DNA of 64,000 nucleotides from the NCBI GenBank assembly GCA_024231955.1, contig JAAEPZ010001044.1:1-64000 (forward strand), read 5' to 3'. Made by a program: the position numbers and the translations under genes. A model generated the notes under the pieces. The model searched no databases. It was given only the letters and a program-made list of their open reading frames with translations, and was not told the origin of the DNA. Source of the DNA: a bacterium (GTDB lineage: Bacteria > Krumholzibacteriota > Krumholzibacteriia > JACNKJ01). This document shows positions 63,131 through 64,000 of the stretch, piece by piece (the first letter of the stretch is position 1; each line of letters begins with the position of its first letter).

Positions 63131-64000
63131 CTACTGCTCAAAATTGTGCGATACTTTTGTCGTCTTGTCGCTGGTGACCGTGACCGTTTCAGTATGGACC
63201 CGTTCCTGGCCATTCACAACCTTGACTATGCGGACCGTGTATTGCCCCGGGGGGCGTTCAAAACTGAACGGGGTCAGTTCGCTCTGGCGCTCCCCGTTGA
63301 TGAAGACGGCGGCGAAGCCCGGTCTGGATGAAACCAGCAGGATCCCCGGCTCAACGACGCGCGCAACGGGCTCTTCTCTCACGGCTGGCCGCTCGGCTCC
63401 GGTCGTCGATTCCGCCCTGCCTGGTTCGGCGTCAGGCGGGGGCGGTGAGATCGGATCCGCTCCGTCCCCGGACGGAACGATATCCTCGGACACCGTCGTA
63501 TCCGCCATGGTCGCTCCTGGCTCAAGTATGGTGTCCGATCGGTCCCCTCCCGGAGGGGCATCCACTCCGCCGAACAGAACCCTGAGACCGAATATCGCCA
63601 CAGCAGATACGAACGCAACACCGATGACTGTTCCGGCAATCTTGCCGAAACCTCTTTTGCCGTTGCGGCCGTCTCCGCCGGCGACCGCTCTCGAGGTCCG
63701 GGGGATTTCCGGCTGCTTCTTGGAGGTGGGGGGATCAGGGGCAATCGGTTCGGGCACGACAGCGGCCATCGTCTCCGGCGCGGGGCCACCGCCGACGTCA
63801 TCCTGCCCTGTGGATCTCCTCAAGAGCTCCGTGCGCATCTCATCAATGGACGAGAACCGCGCTTCGGGATCCTTGGCGATGGCTTTCAGGATGATGTCGT
63901 CGAACTCTCGGGATATGTCCTCTCTCAAGCTGGAGGGAACCGGCGGCTCATCGAACATCTTGGCATCGCGCAGGACGAACTCGTTGTCCCCCTTGAAGGG
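63131..64000 (-). CDS. Ser/Thr protein kinase with PEGA domain, N-terminus cut by window edge
   Basis: 290 residues visible; the frame runs off the right end, so the catalytic core lies outside the window. What remains starts in the kinase C-lobe (PFKGDNEFVLRD, ILKAIAKDPEARFSSIDEMR), then a Pro-rich linker, one transmembrane helix (IAGTVIGVAFVSAVAIFGL) and a C-terminal PEGA domain (GILLVSSRPGFAAVFINGE, SFERPPGQYTVRIVK). Heads the minus-strand operon that converges on the secretion locus. Confidence 0.85.
   Translation of the reverse strand, partial: PFKGDNEFVLRDAKMFDEPPVPSSLREDISREFDDIILKAIAKDPEARFSSIDEMRTELLRRSTGQDDVGGGPAPETMAAVVPEPIAPDPPTSKKQPEIPRTSRAVAGGDGRNGKRGFGKIAGTVIGVAFVSAVAIFGLRVLFGGVDAPPGGDRSDTILEPGATMADTTVSEDIVPSGDGADPISPPPPDAEPGRAESTTGAERPAVREEPVARVVEPGILLVSSRPGFAAVFINGERQSELTPFSFERPPGQYTVRIVKVVNGQERVHTETVTVTSDKTTKVSHNFEQ

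Overview
The window is high-GC DNA from a Gram-negative (diderm) bacterium. It carries many lipoproteins, beta-barrel and surface proteins. The large surface protein at 597-5246 ends in a FlgD-like/Por-type sorting domain preceded by dockerin-like and cohesin-like modules, an architecture common in the Fibrobacterota-Chlorobiota-Bacteroidota neighbourhood and related uncultivated phyla (Eisenbacteria, Krumholzibacteriota, Latescibacterota and similar). That placement is inference; there is no rRNA in the window. No tRNA, CRISPR array, transposase or phage gene was seen.

Region 1 (1-29.7 kb) is mostly housekeeping and metabolism: two exported proteins, a SufS/CsdA-like cysteine desulfurase, adenine deaminase, a lipoprotein, gamma-glutamyltransferase, threonine aldolase, a surface protein built on a 48-bp repeat, a cystathionine beta-synthase-type enzyme, two-subunit class I fumarase, glutamine synthetase, an HD phosphohydrolase, a DUF4282 membrane protein, a macro-domain protein, a PAS histidine kinase lacking its phospho-acceptor histidine, a REC-HDOD protein, an ArsR regulator, an M16C metalloprotease lipoprotein and a TauE/SafE permease. 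Several intrinsic terminators and sigma70-like promoters are legible. A ~250-bp imperfect inverted-repeat element lies between glnA and the HD gene.

Region 2 (29.9-57.9 kb) is one co-directional contractile-injection (type VI secretion) locus. It opens with a membrane Ser/Thr kinase and a PP2C phosphatase. An effector block follows: PAAR tip protein, OmpA-like/metzincin effector, beta-propeller lipoprotein, DUF1795 (Eag-type) chaperone, adaptor sharing the PAAR protein's C-terminal module, LysM/zinc-peptidase effector, helical-repeat lipoprotein. The machine follows: ClpV, TssB, TssC, Hcp, VgrG, TssE, TssF, TssG, TssK. Hcp resembles the Bacteroidota (T6SS-iii) TssD family, but no TssN-R proteins are recognised. 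No canonical TssJ, TssL or TssM is recognised either. In their place are a 309-aa tail-anchored protein and a 737-aa protein with an N-terminal GTPase-like P-loop domain, one membrane span and a large C-terminal domain. TssG carries an N-terminal PASTA-like domain. I regard this locus, a T6SS variant with an unfamiliar membrane complex and two peptidoglycan-binding metallopeptidase effectors paired with lipoproteins, as the most interesting part of the window.

Region 3 (57.9-64 kb) is convergent: a second Ser/Thr kinase (PEGA domain, cut by the window end), two CsgG-like/TPR envelope proteins, a beta-barrel protein and a LamG-type lipoprotein. It may be functionally tied to the secretion locus, but only position suggests so.
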